Source: Parabacteroides sp. PH5-46 (GTDB taxonomy: Bacteria > Bacteroidota > Bacteroidia > Bacteroidales > Tannerellaceae). Taken from it: a stretch of DNA of 64,000 bases. The translations under genes and the position numbers were made by a program. Shown here one piece after another: positions 8,480 through 17,509 of this stretch. Every line of letters begins with the position of its first letter. The stretch's first letter is position 1. The stretch lies in assembly GCF_029892785.1 (NCBI RefSeq), contig NZ_JARXXA010000013.1:1-64000 (forward strand). The letters are read 5' to 3'. The notes beneath the pieces are model-generated. The model did no database searches. It worked only from the letters and a program-made list of their open reading frames with translations, and had not been told where the DNA came from.

Positions 8480-9214
8480 TTAGGCGAAACCGCGTACATT
8501 AAAATCGGCAGGGGCTTTTACCGCTCCGTCGGGTAAGGCTTCCGTCTGGCGGTAGAAAGCGGTAAAGTAATCGTCCATAAGTGAGGACACCACTTTCTTT
8601 TTCGGCTCGTCGTTTGCGATCTGTTCAAAGATTTCAGTCTTGCGAATCTCGACCAGCACCCGCCCGGCTTCCTCCCTCTCCCCGGTTGTTGCAGTTCCGG
8701 CAGCTTCTACCGTCCGCACCATTCCGGCCAGTTCCTCGAAGCCAATGCCCTGCGCCATACTACTCCCGGCTCCGTCCCCCTCCGCCTCGCTTTCCCAGGT
8801 ATCTAAATCCCCGTCCTCGTCGTTATCTAATTCCCCCTCTGGCTCGTTTTCGATAACTAAATCAATCTCGCCTGAATTATCTTCCGACTGGCCGGGTAAA
8901 GCACCCGTTCCGGTTTGGTTTTGGAGGACTTCGCCCGGAGTGTCCTGTATGACGGTTTGCCCGTTTTCATTTGCAAATATAGAGGCATTTTCCATCCCTT
9001 TTTCGTTGATTTCCAAAGTGGTAGCTTGTGGCTTCGAGTGGCGCAGGGTAAATTTGCTTTTACCTATTATATCCTCTTTCGGCGAAGTCTTGAAAGGGTT
9101 ATATCCCTTTTTCCGCGCTGCGTTTTTCTTGCGCTTTACGCCCCGCTCCCAAAGCAGGTAAATAACCACGACAAGCGCGTAAAGCATAACTGCATAGATG
9201 AAATACCGTCCCAT
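8480..9214 (-). CDS. TraD-like protein of the tra operon
   Basis: A 244-residue protein with an N-terminal membrane anchor (about residues 4-22), a basic stretch (KRKKNAARKKG), a long acidic low-complexity centre rich in E, D and G (about 85-165) and a helical C-terminus. It occupies the place of the TraC/TraD-type (probably DUF4122) proteins between traB-like and traE in Bacteroides elements. I am not sure which name applies. Function is unknown. It ends 4 bases upstream in transcript order after the DUF3408 gene, so the two are coupled. Confidence 0.7.
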   Translation of the reverse strand: MGRYFIYAVMLYALVVVIYLLWERGVKRKKNAARKKGYNPFKTSPKEDIIGKSKFTLRHSKPQATTLEINEKGMENASIFANENGQTVIQDTPGEVLQNQTGTGALPGQSEDNSGEIDLVIENEPEGELDNDEDGDLDTWESEAEGDGAGSSMAQGIGFEELAGMVRTVEAAGTATTGEREEAGRVLVEIRKTEIFEQIANDEPKKKVVSSLMDDYFTAFYRQTEALPDGAVKAPADFNVRGFA

Positions 9215-9217
9215 AGC

Positions 9218-9682
9218 TTAAAATATCTTTTTGATGTTACCCTCGTACAGTTCGGTAATTTCATCCTGATAGGTGGCGAAATGCTGCTCCAGTACATTAT
9301 ATATATAGCTGAACAGCGACACTTCTTTTTTGCCGATAACATGGAGTATATTGGCAATCCGGTCGTGATGCTCCTGGCAGATGTAAACCGTTTTACCGCT
9401 TCGCGCCGTAATCGCCGCCTCATGGAGAAACAGGGTAACATAGTCCTGCGGCTCCGCCTTCGGTTTACGCCGCCTGGTTTCCTCGCGGGGCGTTTCTTTT
9501 TCTTTCACGGGTATAGCTTCCGCCGCTGGCGGTTGCTCCGGCACTTGTTCCGGCTCCGGCGAAGGAGTGGACGCGGACGCGGACGGATCGTAAGGCGTCA
9601 AAGTCTTTTCCCTGTAACTCGGCTTCGCGCTGTTAATCACTAAATCCGGGTCTATCCCGTTTGTATCTATCCTTTTTGCCAT
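9218..9682 (-). CDS. DUF3408 family protein (TraB-like)
   Basis: A 154-residue protein with a proline- and glutamate-rich N-terminal half (residues about 25-80) and a conserved C-terminal domain containing GKTVYICQEHHDRI, the hallmark of DUF3408. The family sits next to ParA-type TraA in Bacteroides conjugative elements and is thought to act with it, possibly as a small DNA-binding partner; this is not proved. It starts 8 bases after traA ends. Confidence 0.85.
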   Translation of the reverse strand: MAKRIDTNGIDPDLVINSAKPSYREKTLTPYDPSASASTPSPEPEQVPEQPPAAEAIPVKEKETPREETRRRKPKAEPQDYVTLFLHEAAITARSGKTVYICQEHHDRIANILHVIGKKEVSLFSYIYNVLEQHFATYQDEITELYEGNIKKIF

Positions 9683-9689
9683 TGCCGGA

Positions 9690-10445
9690 CTACTTTAACA
9701 GTTCCAGCAGTTCATCGGCCAGGGCGTCGATATTACTGCCTTTTACAAGGGTTTTATCCACCGGGAACAGGGTGGAGCGGAACAGCGGGCGGCGCGTTTC
9801 GGATTGTTCGCGCCGAAAACGCAGGCTGTTCGGGATAAAGGTTTTAAGGGTTGTAAACTCCAATTCCTTAATAACCTTTTCGTACACGTCGTACAGTTCG
9901 GATTTTTCGCGCCCGTCCACCATGTTCCAAAGCAGATACATGGCTTTAATGTTTGTCTTGCCCGTGTTCATTATATTATCCCTTACGGAGATCATATAAT
10001 TAAGGGTACTTTCCATTACAACCCGGTCGGCGGCAATCGGGGCAATGATATAGTCCATATTGGCAAGGGCTATCACTAAATCCCGGTTATTGAGCGTTCC
10101 GGGCAGGTCGAAAAACACAAAGTCGTAATCCTCCTGTCCGCATTGCGCCTCGGCATCGTTTAGTGCTTCCTGCGGGCTGCTCTCCACGACGGGATAAAAC
10201 TTCTTACCCTCCAGGCGGGTAATCTGTTCATAGGCCATGCCTTTGTAATACTCGTCGCTCTCGACCATTTTAAGGTCGCGTTCCCGCATTTCATTAATGG
10301 AGTGCTGCGGGTAGTCGCAGTCGATAACGGCCACATTGTAGCCCCTGACATAATGCAGGTAACTTGCGACCAAAACGGTCAGGGCTGTTTTACCTGCTCC
10401 CCCTTTTTGCGTGGAGAAAGCCACGTACTTCGGTTCTTTTTTCAT
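9690..10445 (-). CDS. traA: ParA family ATPase TraA
   Basis: A 251-residue ParA/MinD-type ATPase. The deviant Walker A motif KGGAGKTALT is at about residues 14-23, Walker A' (VIDCDYPQHS) at about 40-49, and Walker B (FVFFDLPG) at about 107-114. In Bacteroides ICEs, TraA is the first gene of the tra operon and is thought to position or stabilise the element. It starts one base after a copy of the repeated leader motif (10447-10464). The 770-base palindromic gap upstream would be a logical place for its centromere-like site, though I can only infer this. Confidence 0.9.
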   Translation of the reverse strand: MKKEPKYVAFSTQKGGAGKTALTVLVASYLHYVRGYNVAVIDCDYPQHSINEMRERDLKMVESDEYYKGMAYEQITRLEGKKFYPVVESSPQEALNDAEAQCGQEDYDFVFFDLPGTLNNRDLVIALANMDYIIAPIAADRVVMESTLNYMISVRDNIMNTGKTNIKAMYLLWNMVDGREKSELYDVYEKVIKELEFTTLKTFIPNSLRFRREQSETRRPLFRSTLFPVDKTLVKGSNIDALADELLELLK

Positions 10446-10446
10446 T

Positions 10447-10464
10447 CTCTGATTTTTTTAGTGG
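10447..10464 (-). promoter_or_regulatory. Repeated tra leader motif directly before traA
   Basis: Exact minus-strand copy of CCACTAAAAAAATCAGAG, ending one base before the traA ATG. Its spacing makes it the ribosome-binding leader of traA; Bacteroidetes use A-rich rather than Shine-Dalgarno leaders. Confidence 0.6.
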
Positions 10465-11017
10465 TACAATCAATTAATTATCTCGCCATACCTCCCGACG
10501 TAGGTAGGTATGTATGTATTTGCGTTGCAACGTCCCGGCGTTGGTACATACAACCGTAGGGACGTTGTGCCGTTTGTCCGGCCATACAGTCGCCGGGGCG
10601 TCCGGCAATCCCTCACAACCGACGGGCGTATATCCCGGCCTCCCTACGAACGGATGATTGACTTTTCAGCTTTGCGCTCTTACCTCCGTCCGCATTTCCC
10701 GACGGTTGGTTATCCGTACTTCCCGACAGCCGATTATATGTTTTTACGGACAGTCGTTTGTCCGTATCTGCATACCTCCGCATAGCCGATTGTCCGGCAA
10801 ATTAAACCCTTCTTTTTGGTACTTACATCATGTTTTAAGGTGGTGGCCGCTTGTGGCTTCGAGTGGCGCTAATCTTTGAGATACAACGCATTAAATAAGC
10901 CGATAACTTTGCAGCATGAAATGTTACGGCTTTCGTTCGGGGCACATTTAAGCCTGGAGTACCCCTCTCTCCATTGCCCCCCGGTACAAATCTTACCCGC
11001 TAATGTTAAGGGTAATC
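10465..11017. other. Long palindrome-rich intergenic region between traA and mobA
   Basis: No convincing gene lies here; open frames seen are short and match nothing. The stretch holds a hairpin with arms at 10529-10536 and 10559-10566 (AACGTCCC/GGGACGTT), two near-identical 24-base direct repeats at about 10690-10713 and 10714-10737 (both contain TTCCCGAC), and a perfect inverted repeat at 10745-10766 (TACGGACA/TGTCCGTA). The words CCGAC and GTCCG recur throughout. It separates divergent tra and mob operons, so promoters, ParA-binding sites or part of oriT are expected. Confidence 0.6.
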
Positions 11018-11136
11018 TTTGCCCCTCCGCAGGGCAAAATCCATTTGCATTTTGGCAAATAGCAAGGTATGTTAAGTGCATCGCAAAACGAGTTTTGCAG
11101 CACTTAACCCTTGCCCCTGCCGGGGGGCGTCGCTTG
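11018..11136. other. Candidate origin of transfer (oriT) hairpin cluster
   Basis: Four inverted repeats lie side by side about 80-200 bases upstream of mobA: TTTGCCC/GGGCAAA (11018-11038), ATTTGC/GCAAAT (11043-11060), a 38-base two-part perfect hairpin (11071-11108; GTTAAGTGC and GCACTTAAC outside, GCAAAAC/GTTTTGC inside) and GCCCC/GGGGGC (about 11113-11129). Placement of oriT just upstream of the mob genes is the rule in Bacteroides elements. The nick site itself cannot be named from sequence alone. Confidence 0.55.
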
Positions 11137-11197
11137 CCTCCGAAGTCGGCGCTCGATAGGCGTCGGCCATGCCGAGCCGTAACGGATTTATGTTTCA

Positions 11198-11216
11198 CTT
11201 AAAAAAATCCGTAGTA
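11198..11216 (+). promoter_or_regulatory. Variant of the A-rich leader motif before mobA
   Basis: CACTTAAAAAAATCCGTAG precedes the mobA ATG by one or two bases. It is a divergent form of the motif placed before traA and topB, and it supports the mobA start at 11216. Confidence 0.45.
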
Positions 11217-11656
11217 TGAATCAAAAGAATGTACCCCGTCAGCGGGGTAAAGGGGGCAGACCCCCGAAAGACAACCCGGCAACCCACCGCCTGACGGTAA
11301 ACCTGACAGACACCCAGCACGCCGAGTTCTTAACCATGTACGAACAGTCCGGCGTCGCTTCGCTGTCCGGTTTTATTGCCGCTCGCATCTTCGGGGCGGA
11401 GTTCCGGGTCATACAAACCGACGCCTCGGCAGTCGATTTTGTAATGAAGTTATCCGCTTTTTACGGGCAAATTCGCTCCGTCGGAGTGAATTATAACCAG
11501 GTCGTAAAGCAGTTGCATACGACTTTCGGCGAGAAAAAAGCGCTTTCGATGCTCTACAATTTGGAGCAACAGACGATAGAAATAGCGCAGATCGGTCGCG
11601 GAGTGCTGACACTTTGCGAAGAATTTAAGGGTAAAATCTTAACCGAACAGCCGTAA
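11216..11656 (+). CDS. mobA: Mobilisation protein MobA (relaxosome accessory)
   Basis: A 146-residue basic protein of the MobA family of Bacteroides ICEs. The N-terminus has a glycine-, arginine- and lysine-rich tail, then a ribbon-helix-helix-like region (about residues 25-60) expected to bind oriT. The central IRSVGVNYNQVVKQLH stretch is characteristic of relaxosome accessory proteins. It should help MobB load on oriT. mobB begins 3 bases after it. Confidence 0.88.
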   Translation: MNQKNVPRQRGKGGRPPKDNPATHRLTVNLTDTQHAEFLTMYEQSGVASLSGFIAARIFGAEFRVIQTDASAVDFVMKLSAFYGQIRSVGVNYNQVVKQLHTTFGEKKALSMLYNLEQQTIEIAQIGRGVLTLCEEFKGKILTEQP

Positions 11657-11659
11657 AAA

Positions 11660-12913
11660 ATGGTCGCGGATATTCACAAAGGCAACAACCTTTACGGCGC
11701 ATTGGCCTATAACCAGGACAAAATAGACCGGGGAAAAGGGCAAATACTGGAAACAAACCGGGTATTTGTTCCCCATGACGGACAGTTTCGCGTGTCGGAT
11801 TGTGTGCGGGATTTCGAGCGGGCTATGCCTTCGCAGATTACAACAGGCAAACCCGTAATCCATATTTCGCTCAATCCGCACCCGGACGACCGCCTGACCG
11901 ACGCGCAGCTTGCAGACATTTCACGGGAATATCTCGAAAGAATGGGCTTCGGCGGACAGCCTTACATGATATTTAAGCATGAGGATATAGACCGCCAGCA
12001 CGTACATATTATTTCTACCCGTGTCCGGGGCGACGGCTCCATAATCAGCGACAGCAAAGATTACGAGCGGAGCAAAAAGATTACCGATGCCCTGGAGCAG
12101 AAATACGGTCTGCACCCCAAAGGCGAAAGCCAAAAGGAAGCCTGGCAGCTTTCCCCGGTGGACGCTTCGGCAGGCAACCTGAAAAAACAGGTTGCCAACG
12201 TCATAAAGCCGCTTTCCGAAATGTACCGCTTCCAGTCTATTACTGAATACCGCGCCCTGCTCTCCTTATATAATATAAGTGTGGAGAAGGTCGAGGGCAG
12301 CAACCAGGGGAATAAGTACGAGGGGGTAGTTTACTCCGCGCTTGACGAGAAAGGAAACCGCGTCGGCAAGCCCCTTAAATCTTCCCTGTTCGGCAAGAGT
12401 GAAGGGGTCGCCCGCCTGGAGGAAAAAATGCAGAGTTCCGGGGAGGCGATAAAGTCCGGCAAACTGGCCGAAGGAACAAAGGCCGCCGTTTCCGACGCCC
12501 TTAAAGCATCACGTACTGAAAGTCAGTTACGGGATGCTTTACGAAAGAAAGGTATCGACGTGGTATTGCGCCGCAACGACCAGGGGCGCATTTATGGAGC
12601 GACTTTTATAGACCACAACAGCCGCACGGTTGTAAACGGTTCCCGCCTGGGTAAAGAGTTTTCGGCCAACGCCCTTAATCAGCGGTTTGCAGATAATTCG
12701 CCCCGCGAGGATCTGCAAAAGCCCGCACAGAATATCCCGAACGTACCCGCTTCCGAAGGAAAAGACAAGCAGCCCCAGACCGGCATTACCGATGTCGGTA
12801 AAGCGGCTGGCAGTCTGCTTTCTATTCTCACGCCCGAAACCGAAGGGCAGAATAACCAACCTGCACCCCGCCGCCGCAAGAAGAAGAAACGGCGTTACGG
12901 CAGGCAGATGTAG
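11660..12913 (+). CDS. mobB: Relaxase MobB
   Basis: A 417-residue relaxase/mobilisation nuclease of the MOBP class. The metal-binding histidine set is visible as H107 and H114-x-H116 in FKHEDIDRQHVHI, and an earlier conserved HISLNPH stretch spans residues 68-74. The enzyme nicks oriT and stays joined to the 5' end during transfer. The C-terminal third (from about 250) is basic and less conserved and ends in a lysine/arginine run (RRRKKKKRR). It follows mobA by 3 bases and precedes mobC by 60 bases, in which a GACAC/GTGTC hairpin with a T-rich tail occurs (12914-12940). Confidence 0.93.
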   Translation: MVADIHKGNNLYGALAYNQDKIDRGKGQILETNRVFVPHDGQFRVSDCVRDFERAMPSQITTGKPVIHISLNPHPDDRLTDAQLADISREYLERMGFGGQPYMIFKHEDIDRQHVHIISTRVRGDGSIISDSKDYERSKKITDALEQKYGLHPKGESQKEAWQLSPVDASAGNLKKQVANVIKPLSEMYRFQSITEYRALLSLYNISVEKVEGSNQGNKYEGVVYSALDEKGNRVGKPLKSSLFGKSEGVARLEEKMQSSGEAIKSGKLAEGTKAAVSDALKASRTESQLRDALRKKGIDVVLRRNDQGRIYGATFIDHNSRTVVNGSRLGKEFSANALNQRFADNSPREDLQKPAQNIPNVPASEGKDKQPQTGITDVGKAAGSLLSILTPETEGQNNQPAPRRRKKKKRRYGRQM

Positions 12914-12940
12914 GACACGCAGTGTCTTTTATTATTCTTT
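12914..12940 (+). terminator. Weak hairpin with T-rich tail between mobB and mobC
   Basis: GACAC, loop GCA, GTGTC, then TTTTATTATTCTTTTT. The stem is only five pairs, so it may be a partial terminator that lowers mobC expression relative to mobB rather than a full stop. Confidence 0.4.
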
Positions 12941-12974
12941 TTAACAGTAAAAACAACATTAAAAAATTAAGATT

Positions 12975-13680
12975 ATGCAAAATGAAGATGATCTGCGCGG
13001 TTTGGCTAAAGTCATGGACTTTATGCGTGCGCTATCCATATTGTTCGTAGTGATAAACATATATTGGTTTTGCTACGGGGCAATACATGACCTGGGCTTT
13101 AATATCGGCGTGGTCGATAAAATCCTGATGAATTTTAACCGTACCGCCGGACTTTTTACCTCTATCCTGTGGACGAAACTTTTTGCGGTGGTTTTCCTCG
13201 CGCTTTCCTGCCTCGGCACACGGGGCGTAAAAGACGAAAAAATTACCTGGCCGAAAATCATTGCCAGCCTTACCGCAGGCTTTATACTGTTTTTCTTTAA
13301 CTGGTGGCTGCTTGCCCTGCCGTTCCCGTCGGAGGCAAACGCAGGGCTTTACGTTTTTACCATGACCGCAGGTTATATACTGCTTCTCATGGGCGGCGTA
13401 TGGCTCTCCCGGTTACTTAAAAATAATATGTTCGACGACGTTTTCAATACTGAAAACGAATCATTCCAACAGGAAACGCGGCTTATTACAAACGAATATT
13501 CAGTAAATCTACCGACCCGCTTTTACTATAAAAAGAAGTGGAATAATGGCTGGGCGAATGTCGTAAATCCTGCGAGGGGCTGTGTCTGTATCGGATCGCC
13601 GGGGAGCGGAAAATCATACGCTGTGATAAACCAATTCATTAAACAACAGATAGAAAAGGGCTTCACAATGTATATATATG
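12975..13680 (+). CDS. mobC: Coupling protein MobC/TraG (VirD4-like), exon 1
   Basis: First exon of the VirD4-type coupling ATPase, which brings the relaxase-DNA complex to the mating channel. It encodes 235 residues plus the first base of codon 236. Membrane segments occur at about residues 17-37, 65-85, 93-115 and 122-145, and the Walker A motif GSPGSGKS at about 206-213. The exon ends at MYIY followed by one G. Unspliced translation would stop at 13706 after a few intron-coded residues (GAPVKVVY). Joined to exon 2 (16200 onward), codon 236 becomes GAT (Asp), giving MYIYDFKF and a 669-residue protein, the normal family length. Confidence 0.92.
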
Positions 13681-14274
13681 GTGCGCCAGTCAAGGTAGTA
13701 TATTAATCGTCCCTTTGGCAAGGATTAGGCAAGTGTTCTTTGAAAACGACCTATCATCACCGGCTTATCTGTTCAACGAAAGACGACAGGGAGTGTAGCA
13801 CGCCGGAAACGCCTAAGTCAGTTAGTTACCAAACTGCGACTGAATGGTAGATGAAATGGCAGATATGAGGATAAAATCCGAATTGATTGAATGATAATCC
13901 AAGCGGTTCCTGTAGAAACTTTGACGTAAGGTAACTATACTCGTCATATCATGATACTCTTTTTGCAGTCGTAGAGTAGGAAGAGCGAGAACTTATCATG
14001 ACGCAACTATAATATATAGTAAAGGGTGGAAATCATATCCGACAATCTGTCGTGCCAATGTTAATCATACTATAAACTGGGATTACCTAAATTGGAACGC
14101 CTGTAAAGGCTATGGGGTTTGCCCCTGAATATCCGATATGGTAACGGAGCCTCCGTAGTAGTCCGAGCAGGTTAATGACCTGTACACGTGAATTGGGCAA
14201 CAGTTCGGTTCACAATGGCGAAGGGGGGCAGCCAATATTTTTTAATACAATTAACGGAAAATGTGAGAGACATT

Positions 14275-16086
14275 ATGAGGAGTCCAGAAAAAGTATTAAA
14301 CAGTCTAATGGGACATAGCAAAGACTTGAATTACAAGTTTGAGCGTTTGTACCGTATTCTCTTTAACGAGGAAATGTATCATGTTGCCTACCAACGTATG
14401 TATGCGAAACAAGGCAACATGACGGCAGGTTCCGACGGTGAAACCATCGACGGAATGAGCCTTGCCCGTATTGAAAAACTGATTGATTCATTGAAAGATG
14501 AAACGTATCAGCCAATTCCGTCAAGGAGGACTTATATCCCAAAGAGAAATGGAAAAAAGCGTCCGCTTGGTATTCCTGCAATAAACGATAAACTGTTGCA
14601 AGAAGTGGTTAGAATGGTGTTGGAAGCTATATACGAGGGACAGTTTGAAAACTGCTCTCATGGTTTTCGACCCCACCGAAGCTGCCATACTGCAATCAAA
14701 CAAATCGGAATAACTTTCTGTGGGGTAAAATGGTATGTCGAGGGCGACATTAAAGGTTTCTTTGATAATATCAATCATGATATTATGATTAACATCCTTG
14801 AAGAACGCATAGTAGATGACCGCTTTATCAGGCTAATAAGAAAGTTCCTCAATGCAGGATACATCGAGGATTGGGTATTTAACAGAACCTATAGCGGAAC
14901 TCCGCAAGGAGGTATTATTAGCCCGATACTGGCTAATATATATCTTGACAGGTTAGATAAATACATGGCTGAATATGCGGCAAAGTTTGAAAAAGGGCTA
15001 CGAAAAAAGAAGAGAACAGAGTACAGGCATTATCAACGTAAGAAAGGTCGAGCTACTAAAGAATTGAAATCTGTAACGACACAAGCCGAAAGGGAAGCAA
15101 TAATAGAAAGAGTTAAAAAGTATGACAAGTTAATATTGCAGACCGAACCGAATGATGAAATGGACAGCGAGTATAGGAGATTGAGATATGTGAGATACGC
15201 AGATGATTTTCTCTGTGGTATAATCGGAAGCAAAGAAGATGCTCAAGCTATAAAAGAGGATATTAAGAAATTCCTCTCTGAAAAGCTCAAACTTGAGTTA
15301 TCTGACGAGAAAACGCTTATAACCCACTCGGAAACACCTGCCGCTTTTCTTGGTTTTCATATCCGAAACCGCAAGTCCGACCATACCAAAAGGGATAGCA
15401 TTGGACGACTGAAACGGTGTTATAGTAAAACCGTAGAGATAAAGATTCCACGAGATGCGATTAAGAAGAAATTGCTTGCCTATGATGTTGTACAAATAAA
15501 GAAGCACAATGGAAAGGAAGTATGGAAACCCAAAGCAAGACCGGAATTTAATCACAATGACGACCTTGAAATCCTCGAAAGGTATAATTCTGAAATTCGC
15601 GGGCTGTACAATTATTTTGGAATTGCCAAAAACTGTTCTAAACAAATGTCAAACTTCGGGTACATCATGGAATACAGTATGTACAAGACCTTTGCTGCCA
15701 AGTATCGCACAAAAGTGAAGAAAATATGCAAGAAATACAAGCATAACAATGTCTTCTGCGTGAAATACAAAACAAAATCAGGAAAGGAAAAAGAAATGTG
15801 TTTTTACAAGAAAGGTTTCAAACGTCAAAGTCCATTTTCGGATAAAAGCGTAGACAATTTACCCAATATAATGATACATACCAGCACTACCAGTCTTATA
15901 GACAGGCTGAAAGCTGAAAAATGTGAGTTATGTGGAGCTAAAGACAAGTTGGAAATGCACCATGTGCGTAAACTCAAAAATCTTCAAGGTAAAGAAGAAT
16001 GGGAGAAACATATGATTGCAAGACAGCGGAAAACGATAGCTGTATGTGGTAGTTGTCATAAGAAAATCCATTATGGAACAATTTAG
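14275..16086 (+). CDS. ltrA: Group II intron reverse transcriptase/maturase with HNH endonuclease domain
   Basis: The intron-encoded protein splices the intron and drives retrohoming. RT domains are clear: an N-terminal block with PLGIPAINDKLLQEV, the GDIKGFFDNI block, TPQGGIISPILANI, and the catalytic YADD at about residues 308-311. A maturase (X) domain follows, and the C-terminus has an HNH-type zinc motif (CELC, then HH, then CGSCHKKIH), so second-strand cleavage is possible. I chose the ATG at 14275 because conserved RT sequence begins soon after; the open frame extends back to 14188 into RNA domain sequence. No frameshift or missing catalytic residue is seen, so the intron looks active. 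Confidence 0.93.
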   Translation: MRSPEKVLNSLMGHSKDLNYKFERLYRILFNEEMYHVAYQRMYAKQGNMTAGSDGETIDGMSLARIEKLIDSLKDETYQPIPSRRTYIPKRNGKKRPLGIPAINDKLLQEVVRMVLEAIYEGQFENCSHGFRPHRSCHTAIKQIGITFCGVKWYVEGDIKGFFDNINHDIMINILEERIVDDRFIRLIRKFLNAGYIEDWVFNRTYSGTPQGGIISPILANIYLDRLDKYMAEYAAKFEKGLRKKKRTEYRHYQRKKGRATKELKSVTTQAEREAIIERVKKYDKLILQTEPNDEMDSEYRRLRYVRYADDFLCGIIGSKEDAQAIKEDIKKFLSEKLKLELSDEKTLITHSETPAAFLGFHIRNRKSDHTKRDSIGRLKRCYSKTVEIKIPRDAIKKKLLAYDVVQIKKHNGKEVWKPKARPEFNHNDDLEILERYNSEIRGLYNYFGIAKNCSKQMSNFGYIMEYSMYKTFAAKYRTKVKKICKKYKHNNVFCVKYKTKSGKEKEMCFYKKGFKRQSPFSDKSVDNLPNIMIHTSTTSLIDRLKAEKCELCGAKDKLEMHHVRKLKNLQGKEEWEKHMIARQRKTIAVCGSCHKKIHYGTI

Positions 16087-16104
16087 ACTGAATATATTGG
16101 TGGA

Positions 16105-16138
16105 GAGCCGTATACGCTGGAAGGTGTACGTACGGTTC
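16105..16138 (+). ncRNA. Group II intron domain V hairpin
   Basis: Thirty-four bases starting GAGCCG and ending CGGTTC, with the AGC catalytic triad at 16106-16108. This is the most conserved part of group II ribozymes and confirms the class of the element. Confidence 0.92.
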
Positions 16139-16199
16139 GGAGGCGAGCATTGGGAAACCGACTATAGCAATATGGTACGGCGCCGGGTGCTTAGCCTAC

Positions 16200-17503
16200 A
16201 TTTTAAGTTTCCCGACCTCTCGACTATTGCCTATAACCATTTACTGAACAACCGCGAAGGCTACGAAATTACGCCGACGTTCTATGTAATTAACTTTGAC
16301 GACCCTTCCAGGTCGCACCGCTGTAACCCCATAAACCCCTCTTTCATGGAGGATATTTCGGACGCATACGAAAGTAGTTATACGATCATGCTTAACTTAA
16401 ACCGTACCTGGGTCAGCAAGCAGGGCGATTTTTTCGTAGAATCGCCGATAATCCTGTTTGCAGCAATTATTTGGTTTCTGCGGATTTACCAGGACGGGCG
16501 GTATTGTACTTTCCCGCACGCGATAGAGTTTTTGAACAAGCCCTACGAGAAAATATTTCCAATCCTGACAAGCTACCCGGAACTGGAAAATTACCTTTCT
16601 CCCTTTATGGATGCCTGGTTGGGCGGTGCGGCCGATCAGCTCCAGGGTCAAATTGCAAGCGCGAAAATACCACTCTCGCGCATGATCTCCCCGCAATTAT
16701 ATTGGGTCATGTCGGGCGATGAATTTACGCTGGATATAAATAACCCCGCCGAACCGAAGGTACTTGTAGTCGGCAACAATCCCGACCGCCAGAACATTTA
16801 TGGGGCGGCTTTGGGTCTGTATAATTCGCGTATCGTTAAACTCATTAACAAAAAAGGAAAGCTGAAAAGCAGCGTCATAATTGACGAGTTACCCACTATT
16901 TATTTTAAGGGGTTGGATAACCTCATAGCCACCGCCCGAAGCAATAAAGTCTGTGTTCTTTTGGGCTATCAGGATAATTCGCAGCTTGTACGCGATTACG
17001 GCGACAAGGAGGCGAAGGTTATAATGAACACAGTCGGTAATATCTTTTCCGGGCAGGTTGTCGGCGATACGGCTAAAACCCTTTCGGAGCGTTTCGGAAA
17101 GGTATTACAGAAACGGCAATCCATGACAATAAACCGCAACGATAAATCCACTTCCATAAGTACGCAAATGGATAGCCTTATTCCTCCCTCGAAGATTTCT
17201 ACATTGACCCAGGGTATGTTTGTGGGAGCCGTTGCGGATAACTTCGACGAGCGGATAGAGCAAAAGATTTTCCATGCCGAGATTGTAGTGGATAGCCAGC
17301 GGGTCGCCGCCGAAGAAAAGGCTTATAAGAAAATTCCCGTTATTACAGATTTTAAGGATGAGAACGGCGTGGATAGGCTGAAAGAGCAGATACAGGAGAA
17401 TTACGACCGTATCAAAGCCGAGGCCAGGCAGATAGTCGAGGACGAAATACAGCGTATTAAAGACAATCCCGACCTTTGCCACCTATTGCCGAAGGAGGAA
17501 TAA
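16200..17503 (+). CDS. mobC: Coupling protein MobC/TraG (VirD4-like), exon 2
   Basis: Second exon of the coupling protein. The first two bases (AT) complete codon 236; translation then runs FKFPDLSTIAYNHL to the stop at 17503. The Walker B region SSVIIDELP is visible in the middle of the exon, and conserved motor blocks follow (NTVGNIFSGQVVGDTAKTLSERFGK). An open frame extends upstream to 16046 through the intron 3' end and the maturase tail, but that part is not mobC. A strong terminator follows at 17510-17543. Confidence 0.93.
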
Positions 17504-17509
17504 AAAACG

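Larger units (their letters stand above)
13681..16199 (+). mobile_element. Complete group II intron in mobC
   Basis: The intron starts GTGCG at 13681 and ends AC at 16199, as expected for group II ends (GUGYG...AY). Domain V is a 34-base hairpin at 16105-16138 with the catalytic AGC triad at 16106-16108. Domain VI follows, with AGGC/GCCT pairing and a bulged A at 16193, seven bases before the 3' end, as branch point. The reverse transcriptase ORF sits in the domain IV position. The 590 bases before that ORF are structured RNA (domains I-III). Removal restores mobC in frame. A divergent relative lies in traN at the left edge. Confidence 0.95.

Noticed and set aside
10302-10785. Plus-strand open frames in and after traA
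   Set aside because: They run antisense to traA or through the palindromic gap, with biased composition from repeats and no leader; no support as genes.
13681-13706. mobC as a simple frameshifted pseudogene
   Set aside because: The stop lies inside a complete group II intron, and the joined exons give a full-length protein, so a splicing explanation is better.
14188-14274. N-terminal extension of the intron maturase from the first ATG-like start
   Set aside because: This part lies in intron RNA domains and lacks RT-family sequence; the ATG at 14275 fits better, although the true start is not proved.
16046-16199. Open frame upstream of mobC exon 2 as part of the protein
   Set aside because: It overlaps the maturase tail, domain V and domain VI of the intron and has no coupling-protein sequence.
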